Notes: generated from the letters alone by a model not told the origin. Counted from the first letter of the stretch, positions 10,500 through 20,735 are shown. The stretch is 64,000 nt of DNA from Prorocentrum cordatum (GCA_963575745.1 CAUYUJ010004725.1:289087-353086); one strand, 5' to 3'. Translations and numbers: made by a program.

Positions 10500-10619
10500 A
10501 GCGGTTTGCCCGCCGCTTGCCCTTCAGCGGGTTGCCCATTCGATGCAGCGGTCAGCCCACCGCTTGATGCAGCGGTGAGCCCACCGCTTCTCCTTCGGCG
10601 CAGCGGTCAGCCCACCGCT
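10500..10619. repeat. Palindromic 18-mer cluster 3
   Basis: Full copies at 10500, 10547, 10571 and 10602, plus a half copy (AGCGGGTTGCCC) at 10526. The copy at 10500 has GCCGCT in its right arm, giving a G-T pair that keeps the stem possible in RNA. Confidence 0.93.
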
Positions 10620-10659
10620 TGATTCCGCTTGCGCAGGTGGACAGGGGATGGAATTAATG

Positions 10660-10773
10660 GGAGGAGGAGGAGGAGAGTGAGGAGGAGGAGGGGGAGGAGG
10701 AGGAGGAGGAGGAGGAGGAGGAGGAGGAGGAGGAGGAGGAGAAGGAGGGGGAGGAGGAGGAGAAGGAGGAGGA
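10660..10773 (+). repeat. (GGA)n tract before array gene 3
   Basis: Nearly pure GGA repeats on the coding strand between palindrome cluster 3 and the start codon at 10856; the frames through it are artefacts of the repeat. Confidence 0.9.
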
Positions 10774-10855
10774 TAACTCAATCTGCCCGCAGGCATTCAC
10801 ACCCCAAGCCGAGCGTTCGCCTTTCGCTTCCAAACCTGAAGCCAGTCTGCCCGCC

Positions 10856-11485
10856 ATGGATGTCGATGACGAGACCTGGGCCTACTATGAGATCGACGCG
10901 TGCCCATGCGCATCCGAATGCAACGAGGCCAACTTCAAGAATTGGAAGCCATGGGGCAACACTCCTGAGGAGGCCAAGCAGAAAGTCGTCGACCACTTGC
11001 TCCGCTCGGGTGTCCACGCGGAGAACCGCAAGGACATGGCCGAGGACGAGGCGAAGGACTACTTCGCCGCCCTCGTGGAGAGCTGCGAGGTGCACGAGCG
11101 CCACTGGAGGCAGAAGAAGAAGAGGAGGACCGCCGACAGCGCCGATTCCTCGACGCAGGCAGTGCGCGCGGATGTGCAGAGGATGATGCAGACAAGGGTC
11201 CACAGGCCCGTTTCTCCTCCACACGTCAGGCGCGGCGGGTCAAGCGGAAGCGGCGCGATCATGCCTGTGCCCCAGCACCAGCGCACCGTGCAGGAGGTCT
11301 TCAGCGACTTCTCGGATAACGCTGCGAGGTGCGGCCGCAACGCGAGGAACGCGGCGCGCCTGAGCGAGGCTGCTGCGGGCTCGTTCAACGAGCAGGCCGA
11401 GGTGTTCGAGAACGCGGCGAACGACATCATGCTCTTCCTGACGCAGCAGCACCGCGCCGCTAGCAACCGCCGCGGGGCGCTCTGA
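10856..11485 (+). CDS. Array gene 3: hypothetical 209-residue protein
   Basis: The frame starts MDVDDETWAYYEIDACPCAS, with CCCCAAG ending 47 nt before the ATG. The first 80 residues contain a Cys-x-Cys-x3-Cys cluster (ACPCASEC) and a helical acidic segment. A basic stretch (RQKKKRR) near residue 85 could be a nuclear localisation signal. The last third (NAARCGRNARNAARLSEAAA) is alanine-rich and helical. No known family is recognised. Array gene 4 contains DVDDEADWPERL near its start, which echoes this opening and may mean the two are related. It lies between palindrome clusters 3 and 4. Confidence 0.7.
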   Translation: MDVDDETWAYYEIDACPCASECNEANFKNWKPWGNTPEEAKQKVVDHLLRSGVHAENRKDMAEDEAKDYFAALVESCEVHERHWRQKKKRRTADSADSSTQAVRADVQRMMQTRVHRPVSPPHVRRGGSSGSGAIMPVPQHQRTVQEVFSDFSDNAARCGRNARNAARLSEAAAGSFNEQAEVFENAANDIMLFLTQQHRAASNRRGAL

Positions 11486-11552
11486 CCTCGCTTCCAGGGC
11501 ACAGGCCGCTTGCGGGGCGACAAGAGCGCGCGATCTGCTTCTCCTCTATGGC

Positions 11553-11717
11553 AGCGGTTGGCCCACCGCTCATTTCTTCCAGCGGTTGGCCTACCGCTAA
11601 TTTCTTCCAGCGGTTGCCCCACCGCTTTCATCCAGCGGTCGGCCTACCGCTTGTCTTTGGATTTCCAGCGGTTGACCCACCGCTTGTCTTTGGATACTCA
11701 GCGGTTGACCCACCGCT
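11553..11717. repeat. Palindromic 18-mer cluster 4
   Basis: Six copies start at 11553, 11581, 11609, 11634, 11667 and 11700. The first three are spaced exactly 28 bp, the same period as cluster 1 but with different spacer sequence (CATTTCTTCC type). Confidence 0.95.
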
Positions 11718-11851
11718 TATTGAAAAGTCGGCGCGTTGACCAAGATTTGATTCGAGACTTTGGTTCGAAACTTGTTGGACGAAGTTTGAAAATGAAGAAT
11801 TTTCTCGCTAAAAGTTTCCTGGCGCATGTTTGGTTGGAAAGCGACCGCCCC

Positions 11852-11980
11852 GAAACTAACAGAAACTAGCAGGAAATAACTTGTATTTCCTGCTATTTCC
11901 TGTTATTTCCCAGGAAATAACAAAAAATAGCAGGAAATAACAGGAAACACCAATTATTTCCTGATAGTTTCTGTTATATC
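11852..11980. repeat. AT-rich foldback element between array genes 3 and 4
   Basis: Outer arms (GAAACTAACAGAAACTAGC and its near-complement at 11953-11980) enclose inner arms made of TTTCCTGCTATTTCCTGTTA and its complement. The whole 129 bp can fold into one long hairpin. The base composition differs sharply from its GC-rich surroundings. Confidence 0.8.
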
Positions 11981-12089
11981 ACGACCCTTGATTTTCATTG
12001 TTTTTTGTTTCATGTTCGCCCGCCGCGGCCCGCGTCTTCTCAAGCAGGCAAGTAGTTCGGGCCCGACCCCCCCGCATCGAAACTTGAAG

Positions 12090-13693
12090 ATGTCGACGAC
12101 GAGGCAGACTGGCCTGAGCGCCTGGTGGCCTCACGCTCCGCCTTCCGCCTCCGCCCGACCCCAAGAAGAAGGCCAAAGCCAAGTGCGCCAAGCGCGAGCC
12201 CGCCGACAGCCCCGACGCCCCGTGCAAGCACGCCACGCACGAGGCCGCCGACAGCCTCGACGCCGTCGAGCCCGCCAAGCACAAGCACGCCAAGCACGAG
12301 GCTGGGGCCGAGCTCGACGCCCCGCGCGAGCAGGCCGAGGCCGCGGCCGAGGTCGAATGGCCCGAGGGCGAGGGCGAGGGCGAGGCCGCGGTCGAAGCCG
12401 ATGCTGAGGCCGAGGTGGTGCCCAAGGCGCCTGCTCCCCCAGCCCCTCGCGAGGCGACGCCGGCGCGGCCGCCCACCGATGAGCCGCTCCAGAGCGCTCC
12501 GCCGAAGCAGCTCGAGAGCCAGGGCTGGGGCGGCAAGGCGCTCGTCGCCCCAACACAGCAGCCGTCCTGCCAGTTCTGCCGCACGTTCCTGGACCCGTTT
12601 GCCAAGGGCGTGCGCCTCCTCAGGAAGAGCCCCCGGGTGTTCTGTTGCGGAACGTGCAACAGCAAAACCACTACCCTCGCGAAGGTGTTCGGCCACTGGC
12701 CGATCGACGAGTTCAAGGGGCTCACGGCCGAGGAGCAGAATACCTTCTTCCAGGCGCGCGGGACTGGCCAGGACAGCACCAAGAAGGCAGTCCACGAGCA
12801 AGTCATGAAGAAGTGGGCGCACCAGAAGACCAACAAGGTCGCTGGCGATTTCATGCCCGAGTGGTACTGGCGCAACAAGGGCATGCCAGAGGAGACGATC
12901 CAAAGGATGAAGGCCCTGGCCCCAGGGGAAGATCACCCCATCTTCGGAGACGCGTTCCAGGTCATGATCCATGGCGCTTCCGAGTCTGCGATGGAGGAGC
13001 TTGCGAGGCAGCAGCTGCTCTCGGCGGCTACTCGGAAGGGGGGGGGCACCGCCGCAGCGGGCAGCGCCGCCGCGGGCAGCGGCAGCGCTACTGGCGAGAC
13101 CGCCGCCGCCGAGGAGCCTGCGGCCGCGCCTGCGCCAGCGCCAAAGGAGACGCCCTCTTCTTCGGCTTCCGACTCGGGGTCCAGCTCGAGCGAGAGCAAG
13201 AGAAATAATAACAATAATAACAAGAAGAAGCAGCAGAAGAAGGACACAAAAAGGAGCAGCGCGAGAAGTTGAGGAAGAAGAAGCATGAGAAGGCCAGGGA
13301 GAAGGAAAGACGGAGAAGGAAGAGAAAAACAAGCAGCAAAAGGAGAAGGCTGCAAAGGCCGCGGCCGAAAAGGAGGAGAAGAGGGCGAAGCGCCAGACGC
13401 AGAGCGACGCCGCGAAGGCGCTCGCGAAGGTCTCTCCCCTCGCGTCCTCGCTCGACACGGCCCTCAGCCACAGCGTGATCAACGAAGCTCCGAAGTTCGT
13501 GGCCAAGACCGCGAAGGAGGCGCCGGCCACCCTCAAGAAGTACGCCCAGGAGGCCGAAGAGGCCATCAAGACGCACGATCCGCAACCGCTGTCGTTCAAG
13601 CTCGACGAGCTCATCAGCAAAACGAAGGACGCGCAAGACTCCCACGACAAGCTCTTCAACGTCCTGAAGAGCGCGGAGCAGGTCGCGAAGTGA
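12090..13693 (+). pseudogene. Array gene 4: CxxC zinc-finger and coiled-coil protein, coding split over three frames
   Basis: Coding sequence is clear but changes frame several times. The ATG at 12090 follows a CTCAAG element by 45 nt. From about 12,160 to 13,225 the sequence is in frame 1: an acidic Ala/Glu linker, then CQFC...FCCGTCNSKTTT (a likely zinc site, two CxxC pairs), then KGLTAEEQNTFFQARG and FMPEWYWRNKGM, ending in a serine and Asn/Lys-rich stretch. Past an A-rich tract it moves to another frame (KEQREKLRKKKHEKAREKE) and then to frame 2 (KQQKEKAAKAAAEKEEKRAK ... LFNVLKSAEQVAK), a probable coiled coil with a stop at 13693. The zinc block resembles a dinoflagellate multi-copy family I recall. 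Shifts near A-runs may be assembly errors, tiny introns or decay. A long antisense frame here is a shadow. Confidence 0.65.
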
Positions 13694-13807
13694 GTGGGGG
13701 CGCCCTCAGGGCGCCATGGCCAGGCTTGGGGCTCGTGCGCTTAGGCGCGCGGCTCTGCGACCCGCCATGTTGAGTTCGGTTGAATCTTCGCATTCCTCTT
13801 GTTGCCG

Positions 13808-13957
13808 AGCGGTAAGCCAACCGCTACTCCCCAGCGGTAGAACCACCGCACCCTTTTCCCCCCCATTCCCAGCGGTAGACCCACCGCTCTCTTTTCCCCG
13901 CATTCCCAGCGGCAGAGCCACCGCTGACTTTCCAGCTCCAACGGTAAACCCACCGCT
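13808..13957. repeat. Palindromic 18-mer cluster 5
   Basis: Copies at 13808, 13833, 13871, 13918 and 13940. Three are slightly degenerate (ACCGCA end, AGCGGC start, AACGGT start), so this cluster is the most worn. Confidence 0.9.
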
Positions 13958-14109
13958 CGCTTCAGAAACCTCTCGGCAGCTTTTCGGAGCCTTCTGGCCC
14001 CATTCGGAACCCGCGCGAGCCCCCTCGGGGCTCCAAGGGGCCATGTTCGAATCAGGGACCTCGCATTCAACTACAAAGTTATCTGTATTTTCGGCGCCGA
14101 TACGAACCG

Positions 14110-14305
14110 ATTCAAGCTACCCTTTTGAATTTCAAGCTATACTTTTGTTTCAATGTACACTTTGATGTTCAAGATACATTTTGAGATTTGAGGTGCACTT
14201 TGAGTTTCAAGATGCCCGCGGATTTCCGAATTACTTTTGATTTCATGACGCGCTTTGATTTGCAAGCAACACATGCATTTTCAAGATACGGTTTGAGAAG
14301 TCCTG
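14110..14305 (+). repeat. Degenerate 18-19 bp tandem repeat upstream of array gene 5
   Basis: About ten units of the form TTTCAAGATACACTTTGA follow head to tail with period 18-19 bp and many substitutions. The run ends about 165 bp before the start codon at 14470, so it could be a regulatory array or an old satellite. Confidence 0.6.
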
Positions 14306-14469
14306 TCATATCATCCCTTTGCCCTTGTTGCCATATCCCCTCCCCCCTCCTCGCGCTGCCGACGCGCGTCCGACTCGCCTGCCGCGCCCCCGCGACGCGA
14401 CGCGCCCGCGGCCGCTCGCGGCTCAAGGGGCCCGCGACGCGACGCGCCCGCGCCCGCAGGGAGCCGCAG

Positions 14470-16484
14470 ATGGCAACATCGAAACCTGCAACAATCAGGA
14501 AGCTCTTTGCTGGCGCAGGAATGTCGAGGAACCATGCACAGCTCTCGGAGCTACTGCAGAGATTGCGAACCGCTGACGAAGCTGACAGGGAGGCTGCTCT
14601 TGCCTGCAATCGCGGCCACCTGCAGCGGGCCCTCGACGATCTGTGGAAACAAACATGCCAGCAGGAACATGTCGAATGCACGGCGCACGCACGGGGCATG
14701 GAACTCGGCGCCACGCTCTCGCTGCCTAAAGTTCTGCAGCTCGCAGCCCACATTGCGCCAGGGTACGCCTCCCTCCTGAACGAAATGTGGCGGCAACGCC
14801 CTTGCACTGCCGAGTCGCCCTACCACCTCGCGTGTTACGCAGATGATTCCGCGCCAGGCAATGCCCTTAGGCAGGGCAACCCGAGAAAGTGTTTCGGCAT
14901 GTTCGTGACTAACAGAGAGTTCGGCCCCCACATCACCGAGCATGGTGAAGCCTGGTTGCCAGTCATTTGCGCCCGACTCACTGCGGCGAAACAGATCAAG
15001 GGGGGCGCTTCGAATGTAGTCAGAACTTTTTTGCGGCGAATGTTCATAGAAGATGAAATTTCTACAAAGGGTGTGTTGGTGCAGCTGGACGCGGCCGCCT
15101 CTGGAGCAGCAGCTATGCAGTTCAAGCTCGGCAACATGGTCCTTGACGGCGACGCCGCCAGGATTGTATTTTCGCAGCTCGGGGCGAATGCCAATTTGCC
15201 ATGCATGAATTGTCTCAACGCACTGCGGCGACGCGGCGATTCTGATGGAATGCCACGGGGGTTCGTTGGCCCCCGCGGCTCGGACCCATCTTTGTCTTCG
15301 CGCGCCAGTGACGGTGGCATCTGGCAGAAGGCCGACGAGGTTCTTGCGCTGGCGCCAAGACATCTGCAGGCTGGGCAAACAGCTCGAGGAATTGAGCGCG
15401 CCCCTTTGGGTGTGATTTTCGATCGCGAGCTCAGGCCCCATTGCCCGCCGATGCGGACATGCGCCCGCGACGCCATGCACATCTTGAACGGTATGGCATG
15501 CTTAGAGATGTCTTTGATTTTGGCAGCAATGTTTCGGCACAACTGGCGTTCATGGAGCGGCGTGCGCATGTGGATGGAATCAACTTGGAAATGTTGCGAC
15601 GCTTTCTCAGGGGCGTCTTCGGAACTCAAAGCGGCATGGAACGACGCTCGGCAGAAAGCTTTCCAGAAGAACACAAAGTTTAAAGCTGGGACGTCCGAAC
15701 TGATCATGGTCATCCCGCTCTTCAATTATTTTCTGCATTGCGTGGTGAAGCCCTGTGGTATTTTAGATAAAGAGACTAGTAGTTTCAATTCTCTCGCGCT
15801 GATTTGTGGGTTTACCAAGCATGGTAAATTTGGCAGGGACGTCAGCTCCACTGCGAGTGGCCTCGACGCGATGTTCGCCGAGCACGCCGAAGCATTCAAT
15901 GACGCTTATCCTGAAGGTGAAGTCATTCCGAAAGCGCACTGGGGCTTCCACCTTGCGCACCAGTTACGCCGAGATGGGCGCGGCATCGATTGCTTCGTGG
16001 GCGAACGCCAGAATTGTATCATGAAGAATTGCGCCCAGTCTGATAAAAATACGAGATCGTTGGAAACGTCTATTCTGGAGTCGCGCGCTGGCCGATCGGC
16101 TTGGGGCCCTGGCCGATCTTGTTTTTTTTTTGTTCGGACCGATTGCACGAGCCAGAGAGCTCACCGACATTAGCTAGAGCGGCGGGCGTTTCGACCGCCT
16201 TCATGAGCGCTCCTATGAAATGTCGCGGGACAACCCTCGTTGCTGGAGACGCTGTCTGGTGCGACGGCGTTGTTTGCATGGTGGCTGGCTGCGCCTTTCT
16301 GGACACCGCGCCCGTCATTCTCGTCAACGAGATGGCATTTGTTGAGCAGCTGTCGCCAGCCGCTTCTCGCTGGAGGAGCGCGCCAAGAGATTGTTATTCT
16401 CTGGTGCTATTAGCCGACTGCGACGTGATCTTGTCGGCAGGCTTTTCCTGGGATGGAGATGGCGTAGTCGTCATTGCATGGTGA
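14470..16484 (+). pseudogene. Array gene 5: transposase-like dinoflagellate protein with late frame breaks
   Basis: The ATG at 14470 (MATSKPATIRKLFAGAGMSR) was chosen over earlier in-frame codons because the sequence before it is a CGCG-rich Arg repeat and GGCTCAAG ends 42 nt upstream. The frame runs 567 residues to 16173. Features I associate with a very common dinoflagellate family are an SPYHLACYADDSAPGNAL block followed by RKCFGMFV, a CMNCLNAL zinc-like pair, CARDAMHILNG, and PKAHWGFHLAHQLRRDG...DCFVGERQN at residues 487-515, which resembles the C-terminus of large cut-and-paste transposases. After ETSILES near 16,075 the likely C-terminus continues in two other frames (to FVEQLSPAASRWRSAPRDCY and a stop at 16484), with a T10 run in the break. 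Catalytic residues cannot be assigned. Likely mobile-element-derived, probably inactive as written. Confidence 0.7.
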
Positions 16485-16550
16485 TGCGCTGGAAAAAACA
16501 GCATCCTTGCGCTGGAGAAAAACAGCAGCATTGTCCTCTCTCCTCCCTGC

Positions 16551-16620
16551 AGCGGTGGGGCTACCGCTTGCCAGCGGTTGGCTTACCGCTACTTGCTTGC
16601 ATAGCGGTTGGTCTACCGCT
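16551..16620. repeat. Palindromic 18-mer cluster 6 (end of the array)
   Basis: Three copies at 16551, 16573 and 16603, directly after array gene 5. I noticed no full-length copy downstream of here. Confidence 0.93.
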
Positions 16621-16719
16621 CCTCCCGCCCCTCCCCCAGCTCCCGCCCCCCCCCTCTTCCCCCCCCCCCCCCCCCCCCCTCCTCCCTCTCCAGCCATCCC
16701 CCTCCCCTTCCGAAATAGT

Positions 16720-16880
16720 GAAAAATAGCGGCGCTATTTGCTTTATTCTAGAATGAATAAACACACTATTTTATGTTATGGCTTCTTAATAAGATATTAA
16801 ATAAAGTACTACATTAAGCTAGATTAGAGATCAACGAATCATGCTATTAGTTCCGCATATCCATTATAACATAGATAACT
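16720..16880. other. AT-rich island after the gene array
   Basis: About 160 bp rich in A and T with no coding frame, comparable to the island at 6,816-7,115 that precedes the array; both touch a GATCG-plus-homopolymer junction of the dispersed GC element. Confidence 0.45.
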
Positions 16881-17180
16881 TCAGCAGGGGGGGGCGATCG
16901 TTGCAGCAGGACGCCAACAATCCTGGCCCGATCTCCGGCCGCCCCGGGGCGGGTGCCCGGGGCCCCCACGAGCGCGCCTGCTGGGGGGCGGGAGAGCGGA
17001 CCAGGGCGCCGAGGGCCCTGGCCCGTTCTCCCGCTGCGTTTCGGCGGGGGCCGGGGAGTTCCCGGCGCGTGCCCGGGGGGGGCGGGGGATCGGGCCAGGA
17101 CGCCTACGGTCCTGGCCCGATCTCTGGCTGCCCCTCGGCGGGTGCCGGGGGGCCCCCCGACCTGCCTCCTCTTCGCTAGG
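16881..17180. repeat. Dispersed GC-rich element, inverted copy with a perfect 14-bp hairpin
   Basis: CAGGACGCC-N6-CCTGGCCCGATCTC occurs twice (near 16,907 and 17,097). The second sits in a perfect hairpin: GATCGGGCCAGGAC at 17088-17101 pairs with 17109-17122 around the loop GCCTACG. The sequence is an inverted relative of 6,600-6,815. Confidence 0.65.
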
Positions 17181-18228
17181 TGCTAAGGGCTTCTGGGACC
17201 TCGCAGCCGCTTCGCGGCCCTTTCGCGTCGAGCGGGCACGCGGCCCTCTACGAAAAACGCCCGCGGGGATGTGCCCACGGCGGCGCGCGACCCCGAAACG
17301 ATGGTATCAGATTCACACGGCAGGCGCGAAATCGTAGCTGGACGTATACGTAAGCATATACGCATCTATATATAAATATAGATGTATATACATACATACA
17401 TACGTGCATACATATGTATACAGTTGGTATCATGCTTATCATGTTCATACAAATGTATGAGCAGATGCGTGTGGCCATATACATTCATGTGTGCCCGGAC
17501 AAGCGATGATGTAAATGGTGGCGCATGCATATACGTTTAAGCATACCCAAAACCACGTGTACGCATATGTAAAACTACGTGTGTGTGCGCTTGTGTACCT
17601 ATTAATTTACGTATACACATACATACACATGTCCATGTTCATGTGTGCGTACCCATGCACATACGACCACACCTGGCAACCAAGCTACATAAACGTGGCC
17701 ATGCTATATGTGCGCGTGCATGTATACACGCGTGTATGCACGGTTGTATATATATATATACACGTATGTAAACGCTCACATGGCACACATGGAACCACCA
17801 CCTGCCGCCGCGGGAGGGGGGGCCCTGAGCCACCAACGGCCAGAGGCCGACTCGACTCTGAGGAACGGCGGCGCTGGCGCTCTCCCCGAACATCGATCGT
17901 CAGTGCGGAGGCCCCTGAGCTTGGCCTCCTGGCCGCGATCGGGCCGGGCACGCGCCGCCCTGGGGCTCTCGCGGGGCCGACGGGGCCTCCGGCAGGGCCC
18001 TGGGGCATATGGCGGGCCCAGCCTCGGGGTCCGAATATCTCGGAGATTCTCGCGGCCTTCAGATATTTCTTCTTGGCCGAGACCAAGGGCCGTGCGATCT
18101 GAATTCTCCCCCGACGAGCTCGCGCGCTATAAGCAGCTCTCTCGTGGGGCCCTGCGGCGCCACGCGCGCAACGCAGGTAGACGCGCATCCACGTCGGGAG
18201 CTCTCAGCTCTGAACCTCGGAGGCCCTC
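17181..18228. other. Gene-poor stretch with TA/CATA-rich repeats
   Basis: From about 17,340 to 17,780 the sequence is built from TATACATA, ATGTATAC and related words. The remainder, 17,790-18,228, is GC-rich with partial matches to the dispersed element. No gene is supported on either strand. Confidence 0.5.
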
Positions 18229-18941
18229 TTAAACCACGTCGATCAATTCCAGCAACATTGGTGACCAGTCGGCGGTCTGGGCCCAGGCTCCCGAGTCGGC
18301 GTGGAAGGTGAATTTAGCCGTGGGCGCCATCTTCACGCGACGCGCCTTGCAGTCGTAGCCCTCGTAAGTGCTGGGCGGCGTCGAGAAAAAGGCCGACGAC
18401 GCTGGGGCGGAGTGGGTCATCGCGTTGGCCTTGGAGGGCATCAAAGGTCACAATAATCTGGTTGGCCGCGATTTTGAACTCACCGCGCCAATTCGCGCAT
18501 GATTCATCGCACTGCCACATGACTTGACCACTGCCCGAATTCACATAGATAAAACCATTTTGGAAAGGCAAGGCCACGCCCTTATTGCTGCACATGTAAA
18601 GGACGCAAGCGCGACAGCTGCCGCCACGGTGCCGCTGCGCAAAGGAGCGGGAGCAGCAGTAGAAACAAAAAACAGGAGCCTCGTCGAGTCGAGCCTCAAA
18701 TATGCTCAGAACGCGCAGGCCCCCTGGGGGCCTGGAGAAGGATCGAGGAGGCCCAAGGGGGGTCAGAGCGCTCCGAAGGGGGCCCAAGATGAGGACTCCG
18801 ACCCGCGTTACCGTCGTCGTCGTCGTCGCCCCCGCCGCCGTCGCCATCGTCGTTGGAAGAGGAGGAGGAAGAGGAGGGGGAGCTCTCTCTCTCAAGAGGC
18901 GGCTGGCACGGGCACCGGCCGCACGCGGCCTCCAGGGAGTG

Positions 18942-18975
<34 letters not shown>

Positions 18976-20735
18976 CTCGATCGTCGTCGTCGCCGTCGTC
19001 GTCGATCGTCAGTCGACAACCGTCGGCGCCCCCTGGAGGCCGCAGCAGGAAACGCGGCCCGTGCCCGTGCCAGATACACTGAGAAAAAGCTCCTCCTTCT
19101 CCTCCTCATCCTCCATCCAGCGACGACGACGACGACGACGGCGACGACGACGATCGACGACGGCTGCCGGCGGCCGGGGGGGGCCCAGGATGGGAGGCAA
19201 GGAAAGGGGAGGAGGGGGGGGGCGTTCCTTTCCAGCGGAGCCACGGCCCCGCACGTTTGTTGTTCGCGCAGTCCGGCACCGCCCCACGACTCAACCACAG
19301 ACGAGTCATGGCGCCATCAATTTGCACAAAATACCAGCCTACTCCGAATCGCCGATGTTCTGCTCCCCCCATCGCCCTCCGGATCGTCGTCTTCCAGCGC
19401 GTCCTCCTTCTTCGGCCTCTTGGGCGGCCTCTGCGCGTCCTTCTTGGGGCCCTTCAACACCTCGGGCACGTCGGGGACGACGGCCTTGCACTTCTTGAGG
19501 CTCGGCTGAAACCAATCCGGCATGCTCGAATCTGCACGCCAGCCCACGACCGCGTTGCCCAGGTTATTGTACAACTTCTCTTTGTCAAAATCAGTGAAGC
19601 GCACCCCCGCGCGCTGATTCTTGTCCAAGAGCATGGCCTTCGCAAAGGCGCCGTCCACTGGGCTCAGATCGTAAACCTCCTTCAGGCCATGAGATTCCGC
19701 CAGCTCCTGAGAGAACGCGATGGGCTTGCCGTTGTAGGTCGCGGGCTCCGCATTGGCGTCGAGGCGCTCCCTGATCTTGATGGGGTCTCCTCAGTGGCAC
19801 CCCGTCCGTCGCACTAGCCGCGCCCTCGCCATTGCCCCCCCCCCCATTCCCCCCCCACCGCGCCTTCAAGCAAGAGTGGGAGAGGGGGGCGGGGGGGCGG
19901 GGGAGGGTCGCGATGGGGATCAGGTCGAGCAAAATTGAAGGAGAAGCAACCAACGGGGCTAAAGCGCCCCCAACGTTACATTGCTTCCAAGTCCTCCCTC
20001 GTAGCCTTCCCTTTTTCCAATTAACCCGAAATATCTAGTCTCCTCTCCCCCCTCCCCCCCCCTCCTCCATCGCCCCCCTCATCCAGCCTTCTCCCCCGCA
20101 TTGAGCCCCCGTGCCAAGTGCGGAACTCCCCCCTCGCCTGCGTCGCCCAGCTGGACGCCATCATCGCCGTCGCCCCCACCCGCAACATATTCCTTCTCCT
20201 TGCCACCATTTGCCACGCGATACTTACCGTGCTGCTTTCGCGTATCCCCGAACGTCATCGACCAGCGCTTGCCCCACTCCGGAACCTTGACCCAGCCGAT
20301 AGCACCGCCCAGGTTCGCCCCCGAGTAGCGCCTCTTGTGGCGCTGGGGCAAGTTCATGGGATCCCGGGCGACGATGGCCAAGGTCCGGTCCTGCCTGCAC
20401 GAGCCGATGCCAGCCTTCCTATCTTTGCGCTTCGCCAGGCTCGGCTCATCGCACAAGGTTTTGATCGCCTTCTTGCTGCCGGTCTTCTTCTCCTCGTTGG
20501 CCCGCGCCGCGACCAGCTTCCCGATGTTGCCACTTGAGATCAGGCCCAAGCAAGTCGGGGGCAAAACGGCGTGCCTGATCCCCAGTTGTGCGTCTGCTTT
20601 ACAGAGCTGTTTGGTTACCTTCTCCCCCAGCAGCTGCGTCGCACCCGCGCTCCAGTCTGGGATCGTGGAACCCCCTCGGCGCCTGCGTGGCGATCTCTGC
20701 GCGCCGGGCGGCGCCGCGGCTACGGCTGCCAACTA
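18229..20735 (-). CDS. 3' exons of a dinoflagellate multi-domain gene downstream of the methyltransferase
   Basis: Three coding blocks on the minus strand, read from high to low coordinates. (1) About 20,665-20,120, after a possible acceptor CGATCCCAG: DWSAGATQLLGEKVTKQLC ... GWVKVPEWGKRWSMTFGDTR. (2) About 19,795-19,330: DPIKIRERLDANAEPATYNG, then HGLKEVYDLSPVDGAFAKAM and RAGVRFTDFDKEKLYNNLG, ending in a Lys/Asp-rich tail. (3) About 18,640-18,229: FQNGFIYVNSGSGQVMWQCD ... TYEGYDCKARRVKMAP, stop at 18229, with one frame break near 18,440. I recall the VYDLSPxDGAxAKA pattern from a repeated dinoflagellate family where it looks like a methyltransferase-type glycine loop (motif I). Whether these are one gene with the methyltransferase upstream is unknown; spacing and strand allow it. 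Introns hold (CGT)n and other repeats. Confidence 0.6.

Noticed and set aside
12040-13659. 539-residue minus-strand frame
   Set aside because: It is antisense to array gene 4, whose plus-strand reading gives zinc-finger and coiled-coil sequence; the antisense product is Leu/Ser/Arg-rich shadow sequence.
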